Part shown: positions 38,901-50,690 of the stretch, piece by piece | How the letters are laid out: each line of letters opens with the position of its first letter | Position numbering within the stretch: position 1 is the first letter of the stretch | Assembly (NCBI GenBank): GCA_004794785.1 | Contig: SJOL01007233.1 | Span: forward strand, 92,229 to 156,228 | Length of the DNA: 64,000 nucleotides | From: Opisthorchis felineus | Taxonomy: Eukaryota; Platyhelminthes; Trematoda; Opisthorchiida; Opisthorchiidae | Reading direction: 5' to 3' | Made by a program: the position numbers and the translations under genes | The notes under the pieces: generated by a model | Told to the model about the DNA's origin: nothing | What the model saw: only the letters and a program-made list of their open reading frames with translations | Database searches by the model: none

Positions 38901-41900
38901 TTCTTTCTCTTCTGAAAGCTGCCGATTTTATCAGCAATGGGTGCATTAACCCAACTCCAGTTTGTGCCCAAAAGTATGCTTACAATCGTTTCTTTTAATT
39001 AGGAAATTGGTCTTCATAATGGTCTAACGTAATTGAAACTTGACTGTACCTGCTTACACGTGTTTATCATATGACCTAATGTGTGTGCATCTCTCTTTCT
39101 CCCTATTATAGTTAACCCAGACGAGCCACCACTAGCCCCAGACAGGAAGCAGTGGCCCACTTGTACACCTCTTTAAGTGACCTTGAACTATTGCTATACC
39201 TGTACTTGATTTGTGCCGGTAGTTTCGGTTTCAATACACGCACGTTGTTGCTCCGCACGGGTCTTCTCTCCTGCGTCACCCAATCTGTGCGAATGTGTGC
39301 TCTGTGTGCCCTGTGGTTCCAATTATATCAAGTTCCATATCTGCACATTTCAGAACCGGCGTGTGCCGTCACTACATCCTCGCGAACGTCGAATACCGCT
39401 GATTTCCTGACATCTCACGCTACAATGGGCACCCTTCACTGGGCGCTTCGAAGGGTTTTAAAAACGTGGCACACTGTTCGAATATTCGTGTTGGAAATGT
39501 GTAGAATGAGTGTAGAATCGATTGCTCCTGTGTCCAGTGGTTGAATTTTCAATGTATGACTCGGTCGAAGCACGGTGCCTCAACTTTTGACAGTGCTATT
39601 GAAGGATACGCGTCAGCACTTCGGGACTAACCCTCCAAAATTATTCTGAGCAGGGAACTGGTGGTGGGGTGATTTTCTGGAACGGCAGATATTCCAGCAA
39701 ATTTCGTAAATAGCACTCTTCCAGTCACGCTGAAGAATAAATTTCCGATCAGTCATAAACATTTAGTTACACAAAATAATGCTGCCTTTTTTCTTTCGTT
39801 TTACCTCCACAGCGTTCTGAAAAAACACTGCGACTACAAGCACATTCAGGACGTTGTTGGAAATACAAGATTTTCATGGAGATGGTCCGTTCCTCGATGA
39901 AGAATTGTGGTGGATACCGACCAAACCGTTCGAAGCAAATGGGAATGAGGATACCGAGGAAGTAGCTGGAGACCTATGATAAGACCGTCCAGCAAAATCT
40001 CATGCCTCTTCACTAGAACTGCTGAATAAATATCTTCCTTTCGCCCTCGATTTTCTTGAAGAATTTAGAACCAACACATCATAGATAAGTTCTCGCAGGG
40101 AGAAAAAAAAACTCTCTTTTAAAAGGGCTTAACAGATTTACCCCACACAAGACTATCTGACTCATCCACCTTTCAGCTGTCACAGCAAACTAGCGACGGG
40201 GTCAGGCCCACTCTAATGAACCACAATGACTGAATCCTATTGTCACTGCCGAGTTAACATTGTCTTCCCAGTACGCTTTTTGCGATAATGTTCAGTTGAG
40301 AAAATTCAGTAAATAGCTACGTTACAATTAGAATGCGGGGTGTTTCTCTGGGCTAGCTACCCACAGCTTCGATTTTCTCAGAAAACAGCAAACGTAAACT
40401 TCCAATGGTTCTAATCCCTGGATATAATGGAATGATTCCGCTAAAAGTGAAGTCTACACACCTGACCAGTACTTTGTAACCAAAATAAGCACTAACTTTT
40501 TGGTAGTGGAGTTCCACATTTCCAGGCAACTTTCATCTGTTGATTCCAAATGATCACAGTCGTCACCGAAACTGTATAGAAATGGCACGGCTCCAAATTG
40601 TCTATCAGAACGGACGAGACGTTCTCGGTTGCCTGAATTGCACGGGTCCATTGGCCATTCTGAATTTCAATTTGGTAGTAGATTACAGACTGAGTTTCGT
40701 AATCGTCTATGAACCATTTCACTAAGAGACCAGACTCAACAGGAACGAGCTCGAAATCCGGAACAAGGACTGGAATTTGACGGTAAAGGAAAAAGTGTAG
40801 TTTGAATAGGACTTGAATAATGCCTTCTTAGTAAGCATAATGCCGGGGTATTAATAGCGTAATGATACTAGTTTGTGGAAACGCGACGAGTCCCAATGAA
40901 ACCGAAACTATCCAGAATAACTTTTGTTGATGATGTAACGGAACTGTGCGTGACAAAATGGCCTGATAGAGCGGACGGTTTGTCAAGTGTCGTGCATCGG
41001 CAGCACGGCCTCGAACCCTTGTCTCTCATAAAATTGCGATAAAGACGTCCTCATGATTATTGGTGAGACGTTTGAAGTGTAATTCCCAAACTCGGAAAAA
41101 AGCCTAACAAGTGGTAGCTACGTATGCTCCAACAGACCGTTCACCGTTCGGCACAATGTGCACAAAGGCGGCTCAAACACTGGTGTGCACACGAATGAAG
41201 TTTACACATTCCTTCGAGTGTTTCAAACAAAATCTTGCTGGTTACCCTATTTGACGGGTTGCCTGGAAGCTGCCTGAAGCCTTCTCACACCGAACCAGGT
41301 GCGCGCTAAACCCATGCACCTTGCATCATGCCACAGTGAATCAACCATAGAGCCTTGCCATAGAAAAATAGCTGACAAACAAGCCCTAAACTCAAATGTA
41401 ACATTCTAAGTTGGGATTTTCAAGTTAGCCTCTCGATAAGGCGTTGGCAACTGACAGTGAGGCCCGTGGTTTCAATCCTGACAAGGAGTTTAGATCATTT
41501 TCGCCCGATATTGACCATCTTGTTAGTATCTCAGTCCGTGTCGAGCCAAGGCAGATATTCACCAATATGTTAACACAGCTGAACAGTGGATTTGACTGGT
41601 CAACTGACCAAGTGAGCGTCAAAGCCATATTCTTGGATGATCCAAAGGATGGTATGAAATGAGTCCCAAAACCGAGATATAGAGCCTATCTCTAATGGTG
41701 AGCTGAATTGGGTAAATATGATGCCACAAGAACCATCGTATACCTTGTTTCACAAAAACTTCGATATCAAGGTTTGTGTTTCTGATCACTCGTTCATTGC
41801 GCCATCATTAATGGACTAGTGCGCCGAATGCTCGTTGACTTGGTCCAGCAGGCAATCTGACTGGATATTCTTGCTATCCGAGTGCAATTTCATAGGTGGC

Positions 41901-44900
41901 CAAATCATGCGGATTTTGCTAGGCAATATTAGTAGCCCCAGTTTGCCTCTAACCGTATTCCCCCAACATCTTAGTGTGACATTACGCAGTTGGGTGTCAA
42001 AGCAGGAGAGGTTGACGTGGACGAAATGACGAACTCATACAATCTTCTCCACCAATGGCCGTTATCTACAAGTCTGGTATGATCTGACTTGATAAAGTTA
42101 TGTTCCTATTGAAGTACCCTGTCGTTAAAGAATTCACCTGGGGTTCCAGTTATTGTGAAGTTCTTAGCAGACCATCACCACCCAAGCCCAAACTGTATCA
42201 GGGAAGCTCCATACACCTCGTATTTGTGATCATGCTCAATTTCCCTGAAGTTTTTTATACGGTGCATACATATGCATATGTAATGTATATATAATGCAAA
42301 TAGCATAAGTATAATATATATGATTGCATGTCTCATTTGGTGTACACCTGTCGCGGTAGAATATCGCAAACTGGAACAATGGAACGAAACTATCTGCCTC
42401 CAAGTGGTTGGTCGCAAGCAAACTAGTAGAGAAGTGAGACTTCAGGTGATCAGACTTTCACGTCTACCAAACCAAAGTACGCGGTCAACACTCACCTGTA
42501 GACCACTTGAACTGTCCCACAACCAAAACATCCAGGTAGAATAACACTGGTTGCGGAAATTGCGTAAAACGAGATGGAGTTATCGGGGGTCTTTTAAGAT
42601 ACAAAATATCAGTGGAAGTCAACTGTCTAACAATCATAAGGCCAAAATGTTTCCAGTTCTAACACACCACACTTCAACAGAGCAGCAAGAACTAGTGAGT
42701 CGAGTGGGTAAAGATCACGGTCAGAGATACAGTGGCTATCCAAAATTCTATTGTGCACTACCATACACTTCGCGAGTTCTATAGAAAGATGAGCTGGCTG
42801 CGTGTCCCATAGCTGAGGCTAGCAGTGATATACTTAGTTGAGCGTGCGGAAACCAAAGTACGTAGCGTAAAATTGGCTGGATTCTCTGGGCAACAATGGC
42901 ATTCGAAATTTGACCAGAAATAAAAGGAATTACATACTACAAGCGGAGTAACGCAAAATGCCCTACTGGGTGTAAATAGTGGTAACTTGCGGTTAGCGAT
43001 GACGAGATACGGTTGTTTGCGACAAAAAATCGCAGTTCCGAACTCCTGAAAGCTAGTGGAAAATTTTCACTTATTGTATGGTATTTGGTCTATCGCTGAT
43101 TTCTTAAAGGGTACGTGCACGAGAGGATGAAGTCCTGATGACTTTTACTTTCTTGGACCGCTCTGAAATGGTTTTAATCCTGACAGAAAAATGCACTCCT
43201 CAAAGCTGTATGAATTGGGACACCAGGTAAATCATGTTTCAAACCGTAGACATTCAACTATTCCTCTCCTGTATTTGACCTTCATTCGTCTTATTTCGTC
43301 CGGGTCTCCCCCAATCCTCCCCAATTCCAATTGGTTCGTAACGGAAGATGTCGAACTCCTGAATATGATCAACCACTTCAGACATTATACAACAATTATT
43401 GAAAAATTGGTATAAGATTCTTGAGGACCGGTTCCCTTCCATAACTCAAGCAAACAATAAGCAATTGTAAGATTTTTTAAGGCCATTATTTGTAATTCTC
43501 GTTAGTCGCTGAACAACTACTGACAAGCGGAATATTGGTGCAATCAATAAACGTTGTGCTCTAAAACAGCAGAAGAAATAGCGAAAAATTATGCTCTGTC
43601 GATTTCTCTGTTTTGTGAGTATATTCATCATTACGCTGAAACCGAATTCTCCAGAGATAACTGGAGGAAATGTCAGCATTGAAAGTTGTATTCAAGTCTA
43701 TCCTTACGGTACTTTGTTGAGCCATATATCTGTACTTTTCCTTCCGCGATGAATCGTATCTAAGAGGTCAAGTCAACATGTAGTCCAAGTAGGTCTTCTT
43801 GATGGTCAATGTCATATATCCGTAACTGGAAGAAATGGACCCGCTATCCGCGCTGCAGGCCTTAGCTAGATGCCTTCGCAAATACGAGGTGAAAATTTAA
43901 CGTCCTGAAAACACCCATGATAAAGTTTATTTCATGGAATATGGAGAAAAAGTATCAGTAGGGAACATGACTCTCTATATCTCACCATCATCCTCGCTGA
44001 CTTCCATTGTTCTCTAAAGCTCACTTTAGCGCCAGCGCCCTGTATTGATCAACTGGAACTAAAACCTCCCCAAAATATTAGCTGCCCATTCGTTTTGTTC
44101 CGATCACTGATGAAAAAATTACGTTTATACAAAATACAAACACCGAAAGTGACGAAAAACTTTCAAACCTGAAAGTAGTGCAGTTACTAAGTCGTCTTAC
44201 ACCTTATAGCCATTTGATCACGTAACCTGTTAGTAGTTGTGTATCGTCATCCTTGTAAACACATCTACCCACAAAATATTTATGCCTTGTAGAGAAATCA
44301 GTTGGAACAGTCAGGTGTATGCTATTTCTCACGCCTTTCGGTAAAGCAACACAGAATATCGTATTAGCCCGCACACGGAACAGAGTTTGATGATTTCCGA
44401 AAGCTGGATTGCGTAACAACCTTGGTCTAAATGCAAGACTTATTGTTCAGCGCTCAGTGTCCCCAATCACTTAAGAATTGCACCACTTTCTCATGTTCGG
44501 TTAAGGCGGGTCAGGCAGACCATCAGCAGCGTGAATCTAATTTCAATTATTTTGCTCTGTGGGAAATTCTTGAAACGATCATTCAACTTGTGCACTGTTC
44601 TTAATTTAGAGCATCTGTTCACCAGCTCAAATGGAGTACGGAGGTGAGGATGCTCATCTCCACGCATCCAAGATTGCACTTGTTGCGAACTGATGAGAGG
44701 TATATTTTACTCATATGGTATGTAGCAGTTTATTGCACCTAAATGAGATTTGTCAAAGAAACCGTTTGGTTGGTTGAAAGGTCTGGATGATACAAAAGTG
44801 GCTTGCCGTCTGTTATCGACGAAATAAAATGACATAAGCACTACTGATCATTGTACATTTCACGAGGTAAGTTGAACAGATGAAGCACATCTGATAACTT

Positions 44901-46822
44901 GACGCATGGAGTCAAGTACGTTTATTAATTTGAGAGAGGTTGCCACTGCGTGGCACAACAATACGAGCATTTACTATCAAATACACCTACTTCGGGTTTA
45001 AACTCGATTTACTGAAACTCTGCAGATTACTGCAACAAAGTGTCATCTGTTCACAAGCCGTAATATTATTATTGATTGTTCATTCTACTCCGGCTAAGAA
45101 ATGGGGAAGCTTAGCTCACTCCTGACACGGCAGCCACTGTAGTGACGACCCAATCCCCTATATAGCGCAACGTAATATTGAGAAACGCTAGAGCTATCAG
45201 CCGACTTTCCGCCAAGACTCATCCAACTCGGAAAGTGGACAACTCGACCCAACATACATTCATACAGCTCCTGATAAGATTTCCCACTATCAGTTGTGTC
45301 TGTGTGCGTGACTATCCAAACTGAGGCGTTCCTGCGACTGTCAATGTAGCCCCCGAACAGCGGTCCTCTGAGGTGCCTTAAGAGTCTGTTCCCAAACGGG
45401 AGTCCTGTTTTTCACTGAATCCAGCCTGATTCATGAATCGGCCTGAAAATCAACACCAACAGCACTCACGTGGCTCCAAACGTTAGATAATGTTGTTCCT
45501 GACCAATGTTCGCCGGCTACAGCCATAGCAACGGAATGGCACTCCACTCCAGTTGTTAGTTCACGCTTCACTGCCTGCATCCTCAGTAAGAAGAGTGTAG
45601 CGTTCACGATATTAAGCATAGATACTGAGCGATACGTACTTAGGGTGACTACCCGATTGAAACGCTAACGTAGTACGCTGGGACACACATATAACCTATG
45701 AAATGGCATGTGTGAAACTATATGGGTTGCACGTAACACACTACTCATAAGGTTGCTGAAAACCCTCGACAGCCCACGTCCGGTTCCGCCCTTCTTGGGG
45801 CTCATCAGGTAGGCGCAGTTCCCGAGCTCTACTTGAAGCCAAAACATCATAAACGAGAGATTCAGCTGGGTTCCAGGTGATTTTCCCGCGAAAAAAAAAA
45901 ACAAATTGGTTTGCAAATGAATGTATTTCGCTTTCTGGAGTGCAGTTCGGAGGTAGGCGAACGACGACAGTTAGTTCGAATTCTCTTTTTGATGATCGCC
46001 CTAATGAAATCTCCGACGTTGTCATCCTCAGAGGATGATTTGTGTGAAACGTTGTTCTCTTGGGAAAGGCGCTGTCACACACTGATGCGCCACTGAATTA
46101 TTTGTCGCTATTTTTATATATGCGCAGACGTACATCTCGGTTTGGCTAGTTGTCAATCACGGGTTGATGGAAAACAGCGGAATACGGACGTTTATGTTCA
46201 TTAAAAAGGGGAGTGACAACTGCAGTAAGGCATATAAAAACAAATACTACATTCGGAGGATTGTTAAGGATAGTTATGGATGTGCTCGTACAAAAAACTT
46301 TTGTGCACATATGTTGATAGTATGTAAATGTACTATCTTATAAGACCGCCTATTGAATATGGTTAGCAAGAATCAAACAATTTCTTAGTGTCGTAGTTTG
46401 AGTTTGCCATCAAATTCAACTCGCCTTTCGTGAATTTATCATGGAAAATAAGCTCTCTTTCTCAAACACACGCACACTCATCCACACACAAAAATGTATT
46501 GCAGACGGACTTAGGTTTATGTGGAAAACAAAACAAAACGTACTCCAGGCGTATGACCAAACAAAAATATAACCTGTGAACAATAGATCTGCTTTTACCC
46601 TACCTATTCACTTTGAGATAGGAGTGTTCATTTGACGCCAACCGGCATCACAAGGTTAAATAAAGCATTCCGTTCTTTGTGATAGCAAACCACTAACTGT
46701 TCAGCGTATCACATTGGTCAGACTATTACCCAGATTTATAACTCACCCGCTTCTTCCTCTGTGGCTGAGATGAACCCCAACAACCAGGCAAAGGACAAAA
46801 CCAAGATTTCATGCGCCGACAT
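35635..46822 (-). CDS. Secreted protein with three FN3 modules (minus-strand copy), 3' end unresolved
   Basis: Proposed exons in transcript order: signal peptide 46822-46747, module A 40769-40497 (273 nt), module B 36738-36454 (285 nt), module C 35910-35635 (276 nt). All joins are phase 1 with GT-AG borders, giving an open frame of about 303 residues. FN3 marks are W in strand B (VSWRRP, LTWRLP, VKWFID), Tyr in strand C (LHYDLII, QKYNLIF) and LEPQTTYYFKI. The modules correspond one to one with the plus-strand gene at 13.7-17.7 kb, so the two are inverted paralogues facing each other. A good donor after module C (GTAAGT) shows that a further exon exists. The signal exon lies 6 kb upstream and its assignment is the weakest part. 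An extracellular contact role is expected from the domain type only. Confidence 0.65.
36101..36236 (-). mobile_element. tRNA-derived SINE, 5'-truncated or decayed
   Basis: Reading the minus strand: a B-box GGTTCGAACCC, then a tail matching the SINEs at 60.67 and 62.71 kb (TCGGGTGGCATGGCAGCTAG) and ending in an A/T-rich run. The A-box half is degraded. It sits in the intron between FN3 modules B and C. Confidence 0.75.
36454..36738 (-). CDS. FN3 module B of the minus-strand gene
   Basis: 285 nt, phase 1 to phase 1; acceptor CTTTCATTACAG, donor GCAG|GTAGTT. Strong FN3 pattern: SSGTEQIVSWRRP, LHYDLIIRR, GQHLIRNLEPQTTYYFKIQ. Same length as 15506-15790 and the best-conserved of the three module pairs. 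Confidence 0.8.
37542..37759 (-). other. Candidate phase-1 terminal exon
   Basis: After a clean acceptor (CTCTTCTCAG) the phase-1 frame stays open for 71 codons and ends at TAA, with the C-terminus containing CLKVPCLHDC. The phase would accept splicing from FN3 module A (40497), making a short alternative product. The stretch has no Trp and is not a clear FN3. It is either an alternative last exon or a chance frame in the A-B intron. Confidence 0.3.
39112..39176 (+). other. Candidate phase-1 terminal exon
   Basis: A strong pyrimidine tract (CTCTCTTTCTCCCTATTATAG) is followed by a phase-1 frame, VNPDEPPLAPDRKQWP and so on, that stops after 21 codons. The phase fits the plus-strand FN3 gene, but it would need a very long intron running over the opposite gene. 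No AATAAA is near. Reported as a splice-like signal only. Confidence 0.2.
40497..40769 (-). CDS. FN3-like module A of the minus-strand gene
   Basis: 273 nt, phase 1 to phase 1; acceptor CAAATTCCAG, donor GTTAGT (weak). It contains ESGLLVKWFIDD, YYQIEIQNGQWTRA and IDNLEPCHFYTVSV. It is paralogous to 14671-14943 with identical length; unlike that copy it keeps the strand B Trp. Confidence 0.75.
41425..41663 (-). pseudogene. Possible decayed FN3 module
   Basis: The minus-strand frame reads ALTLTWSVDQSN, later SLSGLKPRASLSVANA, and stops right after. The Trp and the GLKP-x-A-S-x-SV segment resemble FN3 strands B and F at about the right distance (50 residues). There is no proper acceptor and the last strand is missing. 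It may be a relic of module B or a coincidence. Confidence 0.3.
45757..45935. repeat. Composite dispersed repeat, copy 5 (second module inverted)
   Basis: The left part (to about 45835) is the second module, AAGGTTGCTGAAAACCCTCG to GGCTCATCAGGTAGG. The right part is the core on the minus strand (CATCATAAACGAGAGATTCA to GCAAATGAATGTATTTCG), with an A-rich insert. In the 5.6 kb copy the two modules point the same way; here they point towards each other. Confidence 0.65.
46747..46822 (-). CDS. Signal-peptide exon, probably of the minus-strand FN3 gene
   Basis: ATG followed by a hydrophobic core (ILVLSFAWLLGFISA) and an acidic end (TEEEA), 25 codons plus one base, ending at GCGG|GTGAGT. The phase-1 end fits FN3 module A at 40769. 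An AT-rich TATA-like stretch lies 34-40 nt upstream. The reading as a signal exon is strong; the link to the FN3 exons 6 kb away is inferred from strand, phase and the layout of the paralogue. Confidence 0.55.
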
Positions 46823-46855
46823 TCTCGTTCAGCGTGATGCGCTCTGAAAGCGATA

Positions 46856-46862
46856 GTATAAA
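46856..46862 (-). promoter_or_regulatory. TATA-like box before the signal exon
   Basis: TTTATAC on the minus strand, 34-40 nt before the ATG at 46822. It is weaker than the box at 4696 but similarly placed. Confidence 0.35.
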
Positions 46863-49800
46863 TTGTCTACGAGGGCAAACCTAAGTCCAATCAGAGCTAT
46901 TGAAGAATAGAGCACAGTTGGAACGAGTGTACCATCCACTGATTGGCATTTGGTAGTGCGTATACGCCTAGGAATTGCTGGTATCAGCAATACGTGGAAT
47001 GAAGCATACCAAAACGAATGTGCTAATCATAGTCATGGTTGTTGGTACCGGTAATCTACAATCAAAGTGCTTCATACTGGCATTTGACCTCTACAAACCA
47101 TAAGCAGACGAATAGTGTAGAAGACAGTACTGCAGGTACGACAAGACATAATGTTATCAATATTCGTTCGTCGACATTGAAAATTGTCAAATCGGTTGGA
47201 CGATTTTGATTTGATTTCACTAAAAATTGTACAAATATCAGCAAAATTATGTCTGGAAAACAGAACACCATACGAATTTCAGTTCCGAAAGGTTTGGAAT
47301 CAGTCGATAATTCCTCATTTCAAAAGTATACGTAAGTTTATCAACGAAGTGCTTGAACATGAAATGTCAGTTGAATCCAAATGAAACAGCTATAATATTG
47401 CCGGGCGTGCAAAAGGAAACCATCCGAAAGTACTTTGTTGGCGAAGCAGCCGAATTCATAAGTGGCATGGAAACAGAAGCATGGAGAAACGCACTAACCA
47501 GCGCATCTCTTTACCGGCAGTCCCAACTGGCCTTACTACTCTTTTGCAGGCCTATTGATATCGTGTCTCAGAAACCGCTTCGATTGGCCAGACATTTTCG
47601 ACGAGGTTACATTCAGTGACGCAAGTCCGGCAGTTAGCGGGCGGAAACTCCGCGATCTATTCAAACCGATTCCTGCCCTAACGCAGGCAATCATTCCCAT
47701 TTAATTGGAACAGCTCCATGCAGTGCTGCTCTACAAGCCAGCCTACGAAACTTAGACCATATTTTGAGGTGAAGCCGTTTTCCTAATATTTCTTTCCTGT
47801 ACTTTTCTCTGGGAGTTTCGTGGAAAAAATCTGCGAATGACTCTGTATGGAGTTAAGATGTCATCAAATGATATCAGAATCAATGCGAGAAACAATGGAG
47901 CTGTTCCAGAAGTAGGTTAAAAAGTTGTGCGACAGAGTACGAGAGATTTGTACGGAACATACAGAAAGTGAACACCTGTAGAGATACTTCACTCGACTTG
48001 ATCCCCGGCGGAATCCTTGGAGGCACGCCATGCTTGGTCTAAGTAACGGGTCACTTTGATCCATGGGGATGAGGTGAGATTAACATGTTAATGGGGCGGC
48101 GTTCAACGCAGCCATTAACCGCACACATCACGAGGCCATACTTGTAGTAACCTAAACCTGCAATAAAATCCAGACACCATATACTCAGTAGACAAAACCA
48201 AGCCCCGTTTACCGTTTCAGGTGCGAGTACCTAACCACCTGCCCAGGCGGCTCTGAGAGGAAACTTTGACTTAGGCCGGTAGAACGTCTTGATTTGTATG
48301 CAGCAGTGTATGAGTCGAAACGCCTGATCTAAAAGTTCGAATTGAGTCAAGTGCGGCCTGAACCGCATTCTCTCATTTGCTTGGAACTGGACATCATTCA
48401 GAATCGACAGGTATGTTTCAAATCCTATGTCGGGCACCGATCGACAACGTACTTCAGTTCGCTGAATCCTCCGCTCCCAGAATATAAAAACCGGAAATGC
48501 GTATTTCGTTAACACTTCTTCAGTGGTTGATTTGTTCAATATATCCCAGTAGCAGAAACCCTTGTTCGGGTCCACTTATTTTTAAGATTTTCTCTGCAGT
48601 ATACATTTGAAGTAATCAAGTGAAACAGGCCAGGCGTGGTGTGGAACAACTCATTTTCCCTTGTGCCCATTAGGTTCGTGATGAGGACATCTTGTTCCGA
48701 ACATCCTGTTCTATTTTCCTCTATCCAACGGCAGCCCAAAGGCTCGGTCGCTCGATACAGGTGCGGCAGTGCCCGTCTTACATGCTTCAGAGGAAATCAA
48801 ACAAATCCGGTAGCATCAGTGTTGACCATACTGACAGGACAGGACAGACATTAGGAATGGGTCATCACCAGTGGATGTCGTACGCAGCACACAACTAATC
48901 CCAAAGCGCTTGTCCTGCACAGTGATTTGGATGACAGATCATACAGCAGCTAGGCATTTTGTGACAGCCAGCAAACTTCCGCATCTCTCACTGTCTCATG
49001 AAATAGTATCTCACTTGACCTCATGATAATTTCATCATACATTTACTTACTCCGCCCATGTACTTTTGATCTTCACTTGTTTTGCTCATCTGTACCCGCC
49101 ATTCAACGTCCCGTCGGACATTGGTATATTAACGTTTATGCGTGCGCATCTGACCTACTTACCCGTGCGCGTTCGTGTTCCGTTTGGTGAGCCTGCCCTG
49201 ACTTGTTCTGTCATGATTTCCATTGCACCGCTCGCCGCTGTTTCGTGTGCGGACCTTGAAACTGCACTGTGCCGGTCAATGACAGACTTGTCAACGCCAC
49301 GAACGTGAACAATAGAGGCTTGTATAACTTGGCTCACCTGTGTGTAAATAGTACCGTAGACTGTCGAGCCCAATTCTTCGTTTTACTATTCGGGATCGTC
49401 AAACCTCAAGGTTCAGTAAGGGGAAACTCAACACAGGATTCACACTCTGTTTCTAACACCTGGAATGATTGTTGTTTAGCAGGAGTCGTCGTCTCACAAT
49501 GCTGCTAACAAAAACAGGAAGAAGTAATTTTCTGCAGATTTGATGTCAACCTCATAAAAACATCGAAACTTGGATTCAAGCAATACTGTCTTGCGGGTGA
49601 TGGCGGGGGATGCCACCTTCAAGGAAACGCGGTCAAGTTGTTTTAAAACTGCTTCCACCCCAGAACATCGGATGAACTTCTGGTAATTACCAGGATTATT
49701 GAAAACCCAGGTATAATGTTGAATGCTCAAGCGTGTTTGAGTTTAGCACATGGCTAGAGTCTACATCACACTTTCTGGAGAGTATGGCATATAAGTGGGG

Positions 49801-50634
49801 GGAAATTCAAAACGCTCGCTGGTTACAGACCAACAGACCGACTTTTTTCGACTATTATCAGCTGGATATCAGGCACCAGTTAGACTCGGTAGTGGTGCAC
49901 CAGGCACGGAACAGATTTGGAAAATGTGGAAGTTCCGAGACAAAGATTAAAATCACTGGCGATGCGATGAGAAAAATCAAGCATCCCGGTGTCAAGAGGA
50001 CAGAAAACAAAGAGCTGGGGAGCGTGGACGGTGGTTTTAGACCAGCCAAATTGTGAAGGTATCCGTGAAAAAAAGGATTAGCAGCAAAGTGGTTCGGATC
50101 TAAAGTACAAAGCCGAAACTGACCGAAATCCATATACCTCCCTCCCTATCCCAGTACCAAATTCTCATAGTAGCTACCGACCCACACTGATCAAAACTTG
50201 TAAACAAAACCTAGAAAGAACCGAACCGAATCACCCAAATAGGGAGAACAAGGCCTCAAACCCCAGCTGAGGCGATGCCCCCAGCCCATCAATTGTACGG
50301 CTTAGACGCTCGCACTAACCAACAAGAACTTCTGGTCAACACTGAACACCAGTTGAGTCTGCTAGTTGCAAGGGATCTCACCTACTGGGTGTCTGCCTTA
50401 AGACTCACTTGACTTGACGAAAATTTTGTGTCCAAAGCGAAATAGTCTGGTAACAAACCACTAATAGTTACAAAACTTTCCGAAACGATTTCCCAAGATA
50501 ATTAGGTTGCCTAGTTATGTCTAAGTGGGCTGCTAACTATCAGAAGTTTACAGACAGACTACCTGATCTGAAACGATCTCAAACGTAAAAATAGATATGT
50601 TTTGTATTCAATCATCCAACACAACAAGTCACAC

Positions 50635-50690
50635 CATCACCCCTTCGTTGTCCGTACTCCATCACCCCTTCGTTGTCCGTACTCCATCAC
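50635..50690 (+). repeat. 25-bp tandem duplication
   Basis: The unit CATCACCCCTTCGTTGTCCG plus five bases occurs twice in direct, identical copies (50635-50659, 50660-50684), followed by the first six bases of a third. Identical copies imply a recent duplication or a length-variable site. Confidence 0.95.

Larger units (their letters stand above)
40770..46746 (-). other. Long first intron of the minus-strand FN3 gene
   Basis: About 6 kb with no firm exon. It contains a possible FN3-like relic at 41425-41663, an AT-rich block near 42261-42330 and a composite repeat copy at 45.76-45.94 kb. If the signal exon at 46.8 kb belongs to another gene, part of this is intergenic. Confidence 0.4.

Noticed and set aside
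39152..39544. 130-codon plus-strand frame
   Set aside because: No domain, no signal peptide and low-complexity Cys/Leu content; only the short phase-1 reading at 39112 has splice support.
45431..45619. Hydrophobic minus-strand frame ending at a GTGAGT
   Set aside because: The open frame ends in phase 0 at the donor and its alternative phases contain stops, so it does not fit the FN3 gene; no promoter is seen.
45741..46082. 113-codon minus-strand frame
   Set aside because: It lies over the repeat copy at 45.8 kb and has no conserved frame.
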